A stretch of 64,000 nt of DNA from Parabacteroides sp. TM07-1AC (GTDB lineage: Bacteria > Bacteroidota > Bacteroidia > Bacteroidales > Tannerellaceae). Position 1 is the stretch's first letter. Each line of letters starts with the position of its first letter. The position numbers were made by a program, and so were the translations under genes. The stretch covers positions 88,894-152,893 of the forward strand of contig NZ_QUKD01000011.1 in the NCBI RefSeq assembly GCF_003480915.1, read 5' to 3'. The notes below the pieces were generated by a model. That model searched no databases, was not told the DNA's origin, and saw only the letters and a program-made list of their open reading frames with translations. Shown piece by piece: positions 43,741 to 52,546 of this stretch.

Positions 43741-43800
43741 CGTTTAAAACGGACTTTAGCTTCGTTTAAAATGAATTTTCGCTCGTTTAAAACGAGATTT
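43692..43800. repeat. Array B: five palindromes at 21-22-bp period
   Basis: Cores of the form CGTTTAAAACG (first copy CGTTTTAAACG) start at 43698, 43720, 43741, 43763 and 43784, with steps of 22, 21, 22 and 21 bp. Unit 5 is extended to CTCGTTTAAAACGAG. It lies between the convergent transaldolase and permease genes. Same architecture as arrays A and C with another core. Confidence 0.85.
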
Positions 43801-43891
43801 AAGCACTCTGATTGGTGGTGTTGCGTAAGTTGTTTACAATCAGATTCTTGGAGCTTTGAGACGTGAGTTGCGCGTAGCCGGTGGTCAGTAC

Positions 43892-46300
43892 TTACTCCGC
43901 TTTCAGCGAATCCACCGGATTGCCGGAGGCAGCCTTGTAGGTATGCCAACTGACGGTCAATAACGTGATGAATAGGACGATAATCCCACTCAATAGAAAA
44001 TGGAAGACCGATATATCGGTATGATATACAAAGTTTTCCAGCCAGCGATTAAGAAAAAGCCAGCTAATAGGAATGGCTATAACGAAAGCTATTCCGATCC
44101 AGCCAACAAACTGTTTGTTTAACAGGTACATGACCTTTAGCGTACTGGCTCCGTTCACTTTCCGTATACCAATTTCTTTCTTGCGCTGTTCCGTGGCGTA
44201 TAGAGCCATACCGAACAGGCCGAAACAAGTCAGGAAGATACTGATCAGCGAATACATGATCATTAATTCCGCCAGCTCGGTTGTCCGGCTGTTGCGTTGC
44301 ATAAACTCCTTAAAGACATCCTGGTAAGTGAAGTGTTGTCCCGGATTCATCTCTTCCCATATCTTTCCGATGGCAGCGATGATTTGCTGACGTTCTTTCC
44401 CCACTTTGATTTCTGCAAAGGAATATCTTTTGTCGTCATCCTGGCCAATGTAAATAATGCTGGGGAAAACATCTTCTTCAAGCGAATTGGCAAATATATT
44501 TTCGGTAATGCCGGCAATAACCGGTTGGGGAGAATCACTGCTCTTTCCATATTGTTCATTATCCTTGTCGTATTTGCTTAGTAGCTGACCAACCGGGTCT
44601 TCTCCGGGAGGAACCTGAAGGTCTGCATATTTTTGGGTGATGTAAATCGGAGTTTGATATTGTACGAGTGCCCTATCCGGTTCTATTCCCTCTATAAGAT
44701 TGATTTTGAATGTTTTCAGAAAGTCACGTCCTCCCATATACTGCGCTTTCATATAAATGCTTTCGCTGCCGTCGGGATTCTTGACATTCACGGTAGTAAG
44801 TCCCATGTTTAGTAAAGGACCGCCGCTGAGTGTAACATTTTCTACTCCGGGTAACTTTTTGATTTCGTGCACAAATGCCGGTAAGTAAGAATTGTCTGTT
44901 CCCCAGTTGCCTACCTCTATCAAGTCGCGATAACCTTCTCCGCCTTTTTGTGTAAAACGAAGCTGGCTGTTTACCGTGAACGTCGCGATGATCAATCCGA
45001 TGGATACGGTATATTGTGCGATGGAAAGAGCGGTAACAATCTTTCTTCTTTTATTTCCAGTGAAAAACTCACGGTAGCCGGAGGCGGACAACTTACTTAT
45101 CTTCCGGCTTATATAAATGGAAGGAATCATGGATAAGAGGAAGATAAACAGGATAATAACCGGAAAGGCCTGCTTGTTGAAGAAGAAGGAGATATGTATA
45201 TTTCCGGAGACGATAGAGTTGAATACCGGAGTTAAGTCGTGCGTAATCAACAGTGATAAGAGGAAGGCCGTAATAACGGTCAGGAATGTATCGAGGAATA
45301 GCTGTTGGTTGATATCCTTTTTCGTCGCACCCATCAGTTTCTCGGTATGAATCATCCGCACCTGTTGCAATAGGCGGGAGAAATTGAGATTGATATAATT
45401 GAAGCAGGCGATCAGCAGGATTAGAACGGCTGAAATCATTCCCACATAAAGCAATGTCTTTTGGCGGCTGTTGAGGAATGTGAAACCCTCCTGCGTGTAT
45501 TTTCGGAAATAGCTTTCCTGTAAGGTATAAAACTGGTATTTCCCATCCGGGACAAACGTATGCAGTCCGTCTTTATTTATCTGTTCGGCAAACTTGTCTG
45601 TGTCGATGGGGCGGGTGGTCATCAGGAGGCATAATCCGCCGTTGGTTGTACCTCCGTTTCCGGTTAATGCTTCGAATTTGAGGTAAGACTGGTCGTGCGA
45701 TTGGAGGACGGCTGCAATCTGATAGCTCGTTTCGTTGGCTTCCGTTTCAATGGTGCCGTCTTCTTTGTGTATCGTGGTCGTGCTGTTCTGGCCTGTGGTG
45801 ATTATTTGGCCGATTGGGTTCTTGCTGCCAAAGTATTTTTGGGCACAGGCTTCTGTCAGCGCAATCTTGTTCGGTTGTGTCAGTGCTTCGTTCAAATCTC
45901 CCGTTACTACTTTGTAAGGGAAGAAACGGGGAAAAGACGAATCTGTTGTCACAATTGTGATAGGGTCGAAATGGTTGTTGTCTACCTTTATATAATCCAT
46001 TCCGATATTATTTAATCGCAGATAGTCGATTACTTCCGGATATTTCTCCTTTATTTCGACAGGAATACTGCCGACAGTGAAGCAAACCCGCTCGCCCGGT
46101 TGCAAAGGGGAATCCTGGTCCATCATGTAGATATGACTGCGGTTCGGATTATCCGCTTCCAGGTTGTATTCATGGATGACAAAAGCAGCCAGCATATTCG
46201 TACAGGCAATGCCGATTGCCAGACTGATGATGGAAATGATGGAGAAGGTCTTGTTTCGCCACCAGCTTCGCAGGACGAGTTTAAATGCAACTGCTTTCAT
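43892..46300 (-). CDS. ABC transporter permease, MacB/FtsX type, two FtsX domains
   Basis: 802 residues from ATG 46300; a GTG 27 bp upstream is rejected because its paralogue also starts MKAVA. The N-terminal helix SIISLAIGIACTNMLAAFVI is followed by a periplasmic MacB core, three helices at about 280-420 (LLYVGMISAVLILLIACFNY), a second helix SIAQYTVSIGLIIATFTV, a second periplasmic core and three C-terminal helices (ISIFLTCFGLFGMALYATEQ, FVIAIPISWLFL). REIGIRKVNGA-type coupling motif (KKEIGIRKVNGAS) contacts an ATPase. No ATPase is adjacent; one is at 62268. Likely mechanotransmission or efflux; substrate unknown. Confidence 0.92.
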   Translation of the reverse strand: MKAVAFKLVLRSWWRNKTFSIISIISLAIGIACTNMLAAFVIHEYNLEADNPNRSHIYMMDQDSPLQPGERVCFTVGSIPVEIKEKYPEVIDYLRLNNIGMDYIKVDNNHFDPITIVTTDSSFPRFFPYKVVTGDLNEALTQPNKIALTEACAQKYFGSKNPIGQIITTGQNSTTTIHKEDGTIETEANETSYQIAAVLQSHDQSYLKFEALTGNGGTTNGGLCLLMTTRPIDTDKFAEQINKDGLHTFVPDGKYQFYTLQESYFRKYTQEGFTFLNSRQKTLLYVGMISAVLILLIACFNYINLNFSRLLQQVRMIHTEKLMGATKKDINQQLFLDTFLTVITAFLLSLLITHDLTPVFNSIVSGNIHISFFFNKQAFPVIILFIFLLSMIPSIYISRKISKLSASGYREFFTGNKRRKIVTALSIAQYTVSIGLIIATFTVNSQLRFTQKGGEGYRDLIEVGNWGTDNSYLPAFVHEIKKLPGVENVTLSGGPLLNMGLTTVNVKNPDGSESIYMKAQYMGGRDFLKTFKINLIEGIEPDRALVQYQTPIYITQKYADLQVPPGEDPVGQLLSKYDKDNEQYGKSSDSPQPVIAGITENIFANSLEEDVFPSIIYIGQDDDKRYSFAEIKVGKERQQIIAAIGKIWEEMNPGQHFTYQDVFKEFMQRNSRTTELAELMIMYSLISIFLTCFGLFGMALYATEQRKKEIGIRKVNGASTLKVMYLLNKQFVGWIGIAFVIAIPISWLFLNRWLENFVYHTDISVFHFLLSGIIVLFITLLTVSWHTYKAASGNPVDSLKAE

Positions 46301-46319
46301 ATTCTGATTGATATTTAGT

Positions 46320-48719
46320 TTATTCACTTCTTAATACTTTCACCGGATTGGCCGAGGCCGCCTTGTAGCTGTGCCAACAGACCGTCAATAAGGTGATGAA
46401 CAGGACAAAAAGCCCGCTTATCAGATAGATGCCGAGACTTATATCCGTACGGTAGACAAAATTTTCCAGCCAACGGTTCAAGAGTAACCAGGTGATAGGG
46501 ATGGCAATGATGAAAGCGGAACCTATCCAGGTGATAAACTGACGGTTGAGCAACAGCATGATCTGCGGGCTGGTTGCTCCGTTCACTTTCCGTACGCCGA
46601 TCTCTTTGGTACGCTGTTCGGTTGCATAGAGTGCCATTCCGAACAGGCCGAAGCAAGTCAGGAAGATACTGATAACGGAATACATCAACAATAGCCGGGA
46701 GAGTTCGGTTGTTTTCTCATTCCGTTGCAGGAAAGTTCTGTACACATCCCGATAGGTGAAATATTGGCCCGGATTAACCTTGTTCCATACTTCCCGTACG
46801 GTGGCGAGAGCCTTTTCCTGATTTCCGTTGAGGCGTATGTAGATATAATTGAAGGCATTGTCCGGACTGTTGTTGATCTGGATGGTGAACGGGTTCACTT
46901 CCTGTTCGAGTGTATTGGTATATAGATTATCGACAATACCGGCAATGGTGGAGACCGGCAGGTTGTCAGTATCGGTATAGCTTTTGTTGAGATCTTTGTC
47001 GATGGAATTTAACGGTTTACCGATGGGGTCTTCGCCTTTTGTGACCAATAGCTCGACAAATTTTTCGTTGACGTAGACCGGACGTGCATATTTCTCTACC
47101 GCCTTGTCGGGAGGAAGTCCTCTTTTCAATTTCAGTTGCAATGCATCCAGAAAATCGGATTCACCGAAATAGTTGATTTGCGAGGTGTATTTTTCGTTGC
47201 CGTTTTCATCGGTAAGGACAACCTGTTGTATCCAGCTGTTCAGGATAGAACCTCCGGCAATCGATACCTGGGTTATTTCCGGGTGTTTTTTCAGTTCGCG
47301 GGCAAAAGGACGTATGTACGAACCGTCTTCCATCCAGTCGCCTATCTCGATCAGGTTCTTGTAGTTATCGCCTCCCTGGCGGATAAAATGGAGCTGGTCG
47401 TTTACCGTCAATGTCGCGATGATGAGTCCGATGGAGATAACGTATTGTACTATGGATAAAGAAGTCACGATCTTTCTTTTCTTGTTTCCGGTAAAAAACT
47501 CACGGTAGCCGGCACCGGATAATCCGGATATTTTCCGTCCCATATAGGCCGCCGGAACAATGGATAATAATAGGATAAAGCCGCAGATAACGGGTAATGT
47601 CTGCCAGTTGAAGAAGAAGGAAGTGTGTAACCGGCTGTTTACTATCGAGTTGAATACCGGAAGCAAGTCATGTGTAATCAGTAAAGAACAAAAGAAGGCA
47701 ATGATGACTGTCAGGAACGTATCCAGGAAAAGCTGCCGGTTGATCTCCTGCCGGCTGGCACCCATCAGCTTTTGCGTATGAATCATCCGCACTTGTTGAA
47801 GCAGGCGGGAGAAGTTGAGATTGATATAATTGAAACAGGCGATCAATAGGATCAGGATGGCAGAAATTAACCCCACATAGAGTAATGTCGGCTGCCGGTA
47901 ATTGATGAAACGTAGTGTCTGTTGTTCTGACGTTTGGAAATAGCTTTCCTGTAAAGTTTGCAGATAATAGTTCCCTATATCTCCTTGTAAAGTAGGAATT
48001 TTATCTTTCTTTAATTGGGCTTCAAAAGTTTCCCTGTCGATGGCTTTGTTCATGAGTAACAAACAGGGACCACCATAAAAAGAATCGGATAGTTTAGTGA
48101 TAGCTTCCACATTCAGAAAAGACTGTTCCCTGTCGGCTATGACGGCTGCCACCTGATAAGCATATTCATTGTTTGTACTGCTTTCTGTACTAGTGGCTTT
48201 ATCCGGAAGATTGAAATAAATGATTTTACCGATCGGATTGGTTTTCCCGAAAAGTTTCCGGGCTGTCTGTTCCGTGAGGGCTAACTTATTCGGTTGCGTT
48301 AATGCCTCTTTCAGGTTTCCGTTCAACACTTTGTAAGAGAAAAAATCCGGTAGGGATGAATCTACGGATAGAAGGTGGATTGGTGCATACTTGACATGAT
48401 CGATAGAAATATATTTAGGTGATTCTGCTGCCATTTGCAGGATGCTTTCTACTTCCGTGTACTTCTCTTTAAGTATGGGCGGGATAGATCTGTCGGCATA
48501 CTGTATCTTTTCTCCGGATGCCATCGGCGAATCCTGGTTAAGCATCCAAATACGTTCTTTATTGGGATTCCCGTTTTCTATGCCATACTCGTGAATGGTA
48601 AAGACGGTTAACAGGTTCGTACAGGCAATGCCTATCGCCAGGCTGGCAATAGAAATGATGGAGAATGTCTTATTCCGCCACCAACTGCGAAATACAAGTT
48701 TTAATGCGACTGCTTTCAT
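46320..48719 (-). CDS. ABC transporter permease, MacB/FtsX type, paralogue
   Basis: 799 residues. Same layout as the downstream gene: MKAVALKLVFRSWWRNKTFS at the start, SIASLAIGIACTNLLTVFTI helix, LLYVGLISAILILLIACFNY helix, and TKEIGVRKVNGATSPQIMLL as the ATPase coupling segment, then three C-terminal helices. Residue identity with the 43892 product is high in the membrane parts and lower in the periplasmic domains, as expected for duplicated permeases with diverged ligands. It is first in a two-gene unit with a good housekeeping promoter at 48767-48797 and is divergent from the response regulator. Confidence 0.92.
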   Translation of the reverse strand: MKAVALKLVFRSWWRNKTFSIISIASLAIGIACTNLLTVFTIHEYGIENGNPNKERIWMLNQDSPMASGEKIQYADRSIPPILKEKYTEVESILQMAAESPKYISIDHVKYAPIHLLSVDSSLPDFFSYKVLNGNLKEALTQPNKLALTEQTARKLFGKTNPIGKIIYFNLPDKATSTESSTNNEYAYQVAAVIADREQSFLNVEAITKLSDSFYGGPCLLLMNKAIDRETFEAQLKKDKIPTLQGDIGNYYLQTLQESYFQTSEQQTLRFINYRQPTLLYVGLISAILILLIACFNYINLNFSRLLQQVRMIHTQKLMGASRQEINRQLFLDTFLTVIIAFFCSLLITHDLLPVFNSIVNSRLHTSFFFNWQTLPVICGFILLLSIVPAAYMGRKISGLSGAGYREFFTGNKKRKIVTSLSIVQYVISIGLIIATLTVNDQLHFIRQGGDNYKNLIEIGDWMEDGSYIRPFARELKKHPEITQVSIAGGSILNSWIQQVVLTDENGNEKYTSQINYFGESDFLDALQLKLKRGLPPDKAVEKYARPVYVNEKFVELLVTKGEDPIGKPLNSIDKDLNKSYTDTDNLPVSTIAGIVDNLYTNTLEQEVNPFTIQINNSPDNAFNYIYIRLNGNQEKALATVREVWNKVNPGQYFTYRDVYRTFLQRNEKTTELSRLLLMYSVISIFLTCFGLFGMALYATEQRTKEIGVRKVNGATSPQIMLLLNRQFITWIGSAFIIAIPITWLLLNRWLENFVYRTDISLGIYLISGLFVLFITLLTVCWHSYKAASANPVKVLRSE

Positions 48720-48766
48720 AGATTTTATATTGTGTATTTCATGCTGTTCCTTTCAGAATGGCATTT

Positions 48767-48797
48767 CAAATCTATTCCCTTTCTTTTTGCGGGGCAA
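48767..48797 (-). promoter_or_regulatory. Promoter of the ABC permease operon
   Basis: On the minus strand TTG (48797-48795), a 20-bp spacer and TAGATTTG (48774-48767) give a good Bacteroidetes housekeeping promoter, about 47 bp before the ATG at 48719. No sigma-54 type TGGCAC-N5-TTGC is seen here. Confidence 0.7.
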
Positions 48798-48909
48798 GGA
48801 ATAAACGGAAATAATCAGAGTTCACGGTAAAATTGTCTAAATATTTGACAATGGATCGTAGCCGGCAAAAGTATTATCCGGTAACTTTTACATATTTGAA
48901 GGTTAAATG

Positions 48910-48917
48910 TATCTTTG
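48910..48917 (+). promoter_or_regulatory. -7 box at response regulator start
   Basis: TATCTTTG fits TAnnTTTG but ends only 5 bp before the ATG at 48923, so the transcript would be nearly leaderless if this box is used. Confidence 0.35.
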
Positions 48918-48922
48918 TCGGT

Positions 48923-49741
48923 ATGATAAACGGTAAGATTATAGTAGTAGACGATAATGAGGCAGTGCTTAAAACGTTGCGGGTTATTCTTTCGCGTGAG
49001 TTTAAGACGGTTGTCTGTGCTTCTGTGCCGACTTTATTGCCGGCCTTGCTACGGGATAATGATGTCGATGTGGTGTTACTGGATATGAACTTCGGGACAG
49101 GAAAGCAGAGCGGAGGAGAAGGGTTGTTCTGGTTGGACCGTATTCGTGAGCGTCCTGAACCACCTGAAGTCGTCTTGATCACTGCTTTCGGTGATATCGA
49201 ACTGGCTGTCGCTTCACTGAAAAAAGGGGCGACGGATTTTATCGTGAAACCCTGGGATAATGATAAACTACTCTCCACTTTGGTTGCTGCCTGGAAAGTT
49301 CGTTCCGAAAGAAAACAAAATCCCTCTCGAAAGGAATCCGAATTTCTCTCGGAAGAAACTGATTCCGTCGTTACTTTGCTTGTCAACTCCCTTTTGCGAA
49401 AATATGCAACGGCATATGCCAAGCCTTTCCCCGCTATCACTCCCGATGCGTTGCGGAAATTATCAGCTGTCATCCTCAGCGGCGATCTGTCTCTTTTGCA
49501 GCAAACCATAGAACGAGCCGTACTTCTTTCGAATGCTTCTTTGCTGGATAGTGATGATTTCTATTTGGAAGATCCGTCTGTCACGGCTTCCCATCCGGTC
49601 ACATTGGAGGAGATGGAGAAGCAGTTTATCAGTGAAGTGCTGGCTGATAAGAAAGGAAACCTCACCCTTTGCGCACAACAACTGAATATAAGCCGGCAAA
49701 CACTTTACAACAAGATGAGGAAGTACAACCTATCTTACTGA
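48923..49741 (+). CDS. NtrC-family response regulator lacking the AAA+ ATPase core
   Basis: 272 residues from ATG 48923. Receiver domain 3-122 with Asp10/Asp11, phospho-acceptor Asp54 (VVLLDMNFG), Thr87 and Lys109 (FIVKPWD). Residues about 150-215 (LLRKYATAYAKPF, QQTIERAVLLSNASLLDSDDF) match the C-terminal lid of sigma-54 activator ATPases, and 228-271 form a Fis-type HTH (LTLCAQQLNISRQTLYNKMR). The Walker A, GAFTGA and Walker B regions are absent; full-length members have about 440-460 residues. It could bind DNA but not remodel sigma-54. No histidine kinase is adjacent. It is divergent from the ABC permeases. Confidence 0.88.
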   Translation: MINGKIIVVDDNEAVLKTLRVILSREFKTVVCASVPTLLPALLRDNDVDVVLLDMNFGTGKQSGGEGLFWLDRIRERPEPPEVVLITAFGDIELAVASLKKGATDFIVKPWDNDKLLSTLVAAWKVRSERKQNPSRKESEFLSEETDSVVTLLVNSLLRKYATAYAKPFPAITPDALRKLSAVILSGDLSLLQQTIERAVLLSNASLLDSDDFYLEDPSVTASHPVTLEEMEKQFISEVLADKKGNLTLCAQQLNISRQTLYNKMRKYNLSY

Positions 49742-49782
49742 CCGGACGGTTTTTCACTGTAATGGCAAAACTTTGCCTGTTA

Positions 49783-51093
49783 TTATCTTACGACAATCAT
49801 TACGTACTGATTTTCCTGTATTTTGGGGTTATCAAGTAACTCCAGTAGTTTTTGTTGTTTGGGAGAACCGGTCCGGACCACATTCATGCGCATTTCCGTC
49901 AAGGTGCGGATCATATAGAGGCAATCGTCTGTTTGTCCGTCCGGCCAAAAAGTAAGTCCTTCGTTCAGGTCGTCGACAAAACCTTGGCCTCTGCGCGGAA
50001 GTACAAACGTTTTACCCTCTTCTTTCAGATAAACAGCCTGATAGCTCAGTGTCGGTTTATATTCATATTCCCAGCCTAGCCAGTTGACCAACTTCGGCCC
50101 TTTTTTCTGATATACACCCATAAACAATCCTTTAGGATTTTCATATAATGTGCGTAACCACATTTTCCCGTCTTTTACACCTGTTTCTGCCGCATAGTCT
50201 GACAGAACGCCGGCTTCTCCAAAATGAATATCGTATAACGGGACAACTGTCTGCGGATCACTTAACTGATAGACCGTATCACAAAAAGGGATCATGAAAG
50301 TCATCTTGTCCTGCGCTTCATTCCAGTAGGAGGTCTGGAAGAATGGGATATTGTCTGTTTCCGTTCTTGGAAGGGAGGAAGGCTCCTTCAACTTGAATTT
50401 ACCGAGTGTTTCCCCTTCTAGGCTGAAAGTCAACAGACAGTTTGGGAGACCGCTCGATGCTTCATAATGGCTTAACATATATCCGGAGGAAGAGAAGCCC
50501 AGCAGCTTGTCGCTCTGCAAGTTGATGGTATATTTCTTTTCTATCGTTTCCGGAAAAACGTATCTGTTGATAGTCAGCATCGTATCCAGTGGAGGCAGTT
50601 CGACAATCTGCGGATGATAAGGTTTGTCGGTTCCACGGGTTTCAATATCTTTACCACTCATTGCACAATACATGCGGGATGTTTTCTTATCATAAAACAG
50701 GTTATGTCCGTTCATGTCATTGTTCCATTTGTATGCCAGGGCTTTAAATCCGTAGCGTTTGCTCGGCTTTCCCTTTTTCCGGTAGTAAAGGCGAGGATTG
50801 TTGAACGTGAGGAATGCATTACTGTCCGGTATGGCAATAGCTTGTGTAATCGTGTAATTTCCGTCACCGACAATGTAATATTCGATTTCAGAAGCAATCT
50901 GACTCAATTTCAGGGGCTCTTTATCCTTATTGATCGCTTCCTCCAGGTCTATGCTGATCGGAGCAACGGAGTAGTCGACTTTCCCTTCATATTTAGGCGG
51001 TGTAACCGGACGGAGCTTTTTCTCACTGTTGCCTTTGCAACAACATAAAATACTGATGCCTGCCAGACAGAGGATAGTAAGATGCTTTTTCAT
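49783..51093 (-). CDS. Lipoprotein of unknown function, paralogue of the 51228 product
   Basis: 436 residues from ATG 51093; a TTG 27 bp upstream is rejected. Lipobox ILCC(C). The chain is rich in beta strands and has repeated short blades (AIPDSNAFLTFNNPRLYYRK, FFQTSYWNEAQDKMTFMIPF), suggesting a propeller. The C-terminal stretch LTFWPDGQTDDCLYMIRTL, then TGSPKQ and YVMIVVR, is shared with the next gene upstream (LPFWPDGQTDEYMYMIRSA). I do not recognise a function. It is the last of four minus-strand genes with a TPR-HTH regulator at the head. Confidence 0.8.
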   Translation of the reverse strand: MKKHLTILCLAGISILCCCKGNSEKKLRPVTPPKYEGKVDYSVAPISIDLEEAINKDKEPLKLSQIASEIEYYIVGDGNYTITQAIAIPDSNAFLTFNNPRLYYRKKGKPSKRYGFKALAYKWNNDMNGHNLFYDKKTSRMYCAMSGKDIETRGTDKPYHPQIVELPPLDTMLTINRYVFPETIEKKYTINLQSDKLLGFSSSGYMLSHYEASSGLPNCLLTFSLEGETLGKFKLKEPSSLPRTETDNIPFFQTSYWNEAQDKMTFMIPFCDTVYQLSDPQTVVPLYDIHFGEAGVLSDYAAETGVKDGKMWLRTLYENPKGLFMGVYQKKGPKLVNWLGWEYEYKPTLSYQAVYLKEEGKTFVLPRRGQGFVDDLNEGLTFWPDGQTDDCLYMIRTLTEMRMNVVRTGSPKQQKLLELLDNPKIQENQYVMIVVR

Positions 51094-51227
51094 GGTATCG
51101 TTTATTATTGATCGCTTCAAAAGTATATATTATTTATTTCTAAAGCAATCATTCGAATACGAAATAATCATATATTTACGAAAAAATAGTAATAGAGGGA
51201 AATAAAGAAGCTTATGCTAAATTATTA

Positions 51228-52541
51228 CTATTTTACTACTATCATCACGTTCTGATTGTCCGGTAGATCACTGAGGAAATTCTTTAATATGTTCTGTTTA
51301 GGGGAGCCCGTCAGTTTGACCTGTTGTTTCAAGTCTTTAGCAGACCGGATCATGTACATGTACTCGTCTGTCTGTCCGTCGGGCCAGAAAGGCAGGCCGT
51401 CGTCCAAATCGTTTGTTATACCCTGGCTTGTCAACGGTAATGCTTTGGTCTGACGTTTATTTTTCAGATAAACCATCAGATAATCTTCGGATGGGAAATC
51501 CCGGTTTTCTTTGTCTTTATTATCCAGCCAGCCGGATTTATTGCTTTTACCCTCCCGGTGAACTTTCAGGAATACGCCTTTCGGGTTCTCTCTCAGTTCG
51601 TTTATCCATACTTTGTTTCGTTTATCTCCTTTATTGATAACATAGTTGGCTGATGCTTTGTATTTCCCTAAATGGATATTATAGACCGGAGTAATCGTCC
51701 GGTGATCCGACAGACGGTAGACTGTGTCGCAATAGGTAGCGGAAAAAGTCGGCTTGTTATCATATAAATAAGATGTGCTGTAAAGCCCTGTAAAGTTATA
51801 AAAGTTATCATCCTTGATTGTCCCGATTGAGTCAATTCCCGCGTAAAAATGACAAAGAGTATCATTTTTAAGATTGAATGTGGTTACCCCGTAATCGAAA
51901 CCGGTTCCCGGATAATTGAACCTTCGGATATACATTTCCGGCGTGAATATTTCTCCCCAGTTTTGCAGGAAATAACGGTTGGGCAATGAATCCGCATATA
52001 AATAATGTGTCCTGGCTAACACGCTGTCCAGAGGAGGTAGCTCTACAATGAACTTGTCTGAATACCCGGTTTCCGGATTCAGTTTTTTTAATTGTACGTA
52101 TAGCTTAGTTGTTGTTTTGTCATAAAACAGGCTATTCCCGGGGGAATTAGAATCTTTCCAATCGCTGTATTTTGTCTTTAACCCTACCCGTTTCCGTTTC
52201 TTTCCTTGTCGGTAAAGATACAACTTCGGCTTGTTCAGTGCGATGAAACCTCCATCGACGGCGATCACATCGGTTACCGGATATTTATCGTCACCTACCT
52301 GGAAATATTCAATAGAGGAAGCCACTTCGCTTAATCGCACTTCAGAAGATGTCGATATCGTTGATTCGACATCTATTGTCTCAGTCGGTTTTGTCCGGTC
52401 GTAGTTGGCTGTATATTGAGGACCGGTCGGCTGATGCGAACTCTTTTCTGCAGATGAAGAGCTATTATCCTCACCCTTTTGTTTACAACCGGAGATGAGA
52501 ATCAACAAAATGAAGAATAGACCGTATGAGATGTTTTTCAT
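51228..52541 (-). CDS. Lipoprotein of unknown function, paralogue of the 49783 product
   Basis: 437 residues from ATG 52541. Lipobox LISGC (Cys19), then a Ser-rich linker. EVRLSEVASSIEYFQVGDDK parallels PLKLSQIASEIEYYIVGDGN in the downstream paralogue, as do the KLYLYRQGKKRKRVGLK blade and the C-terminal TGSPKQ...NVMIVVK. Beta-rich, probably a propeller. It begins 5 bp after the stop of the upstream propeller gene and is clearly in an operon with it. Function unknown. Confidence 0.8.
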   Translation of the reverse strand: MKNISYGLFFILLILISGCKQKGEDNSSSSAEKSSHQPTGPQYTANYDRTKPTETIDVESTISTSSEVRLSEVASSIEYFQVGDDKYPVTDVIAVDGGFIALNKPKLYLYRQGKKRKRVGLKTKYSDWKDSNSPGNSLFYDKTTTKLYVQLKKLNPETGYSDKFIVELPPLDSVLARTHYLYADSLPNRYFLQNWGEIFTPEMYIRRFNYPGTGFDYGVTTFNLKNDTLCHFYAGIDSIGTIKDDNFYNFTGLYSTSYLYDNKPTFSATYCDTVYRLSDHRTITPVYNIHLGKYKASANYVINKGDKRNKVWINELRENPKGVFLKVHREGKSNKSGWLDNKDKENRDFPSEDYLMVYLKNKRQTKALPLTSQGITNDLDDGLPFWPDGQTDEYMYMIRSAKDLKQQVKLTGSPKQNILKNFLSDLPDNQNVMIVVK

Positions 52542-52546
52542 TTGTA

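Noticed and set aside
46301..46327. GTG at 46327 as start of the second permease
   Set aside because: The paralogue begins at the equivalent MKAVA, and this start would overlap the upstream stop codon.
48833..48922. TTG at 48833 or ATG at 48851 as response regulator start
   Set aside because: The extension would cross a -7 box and precede the receiver's first strand (KIIVVDDNE) by about 30 unlike residues.
48720..48922. Sigma-54 promoter for the ABC permease operon
   Set aside because: No TGGCAC-N5-TTGC match on the minus strand; a good TTG/TAGATTTG housekeeping promoter is present instead.
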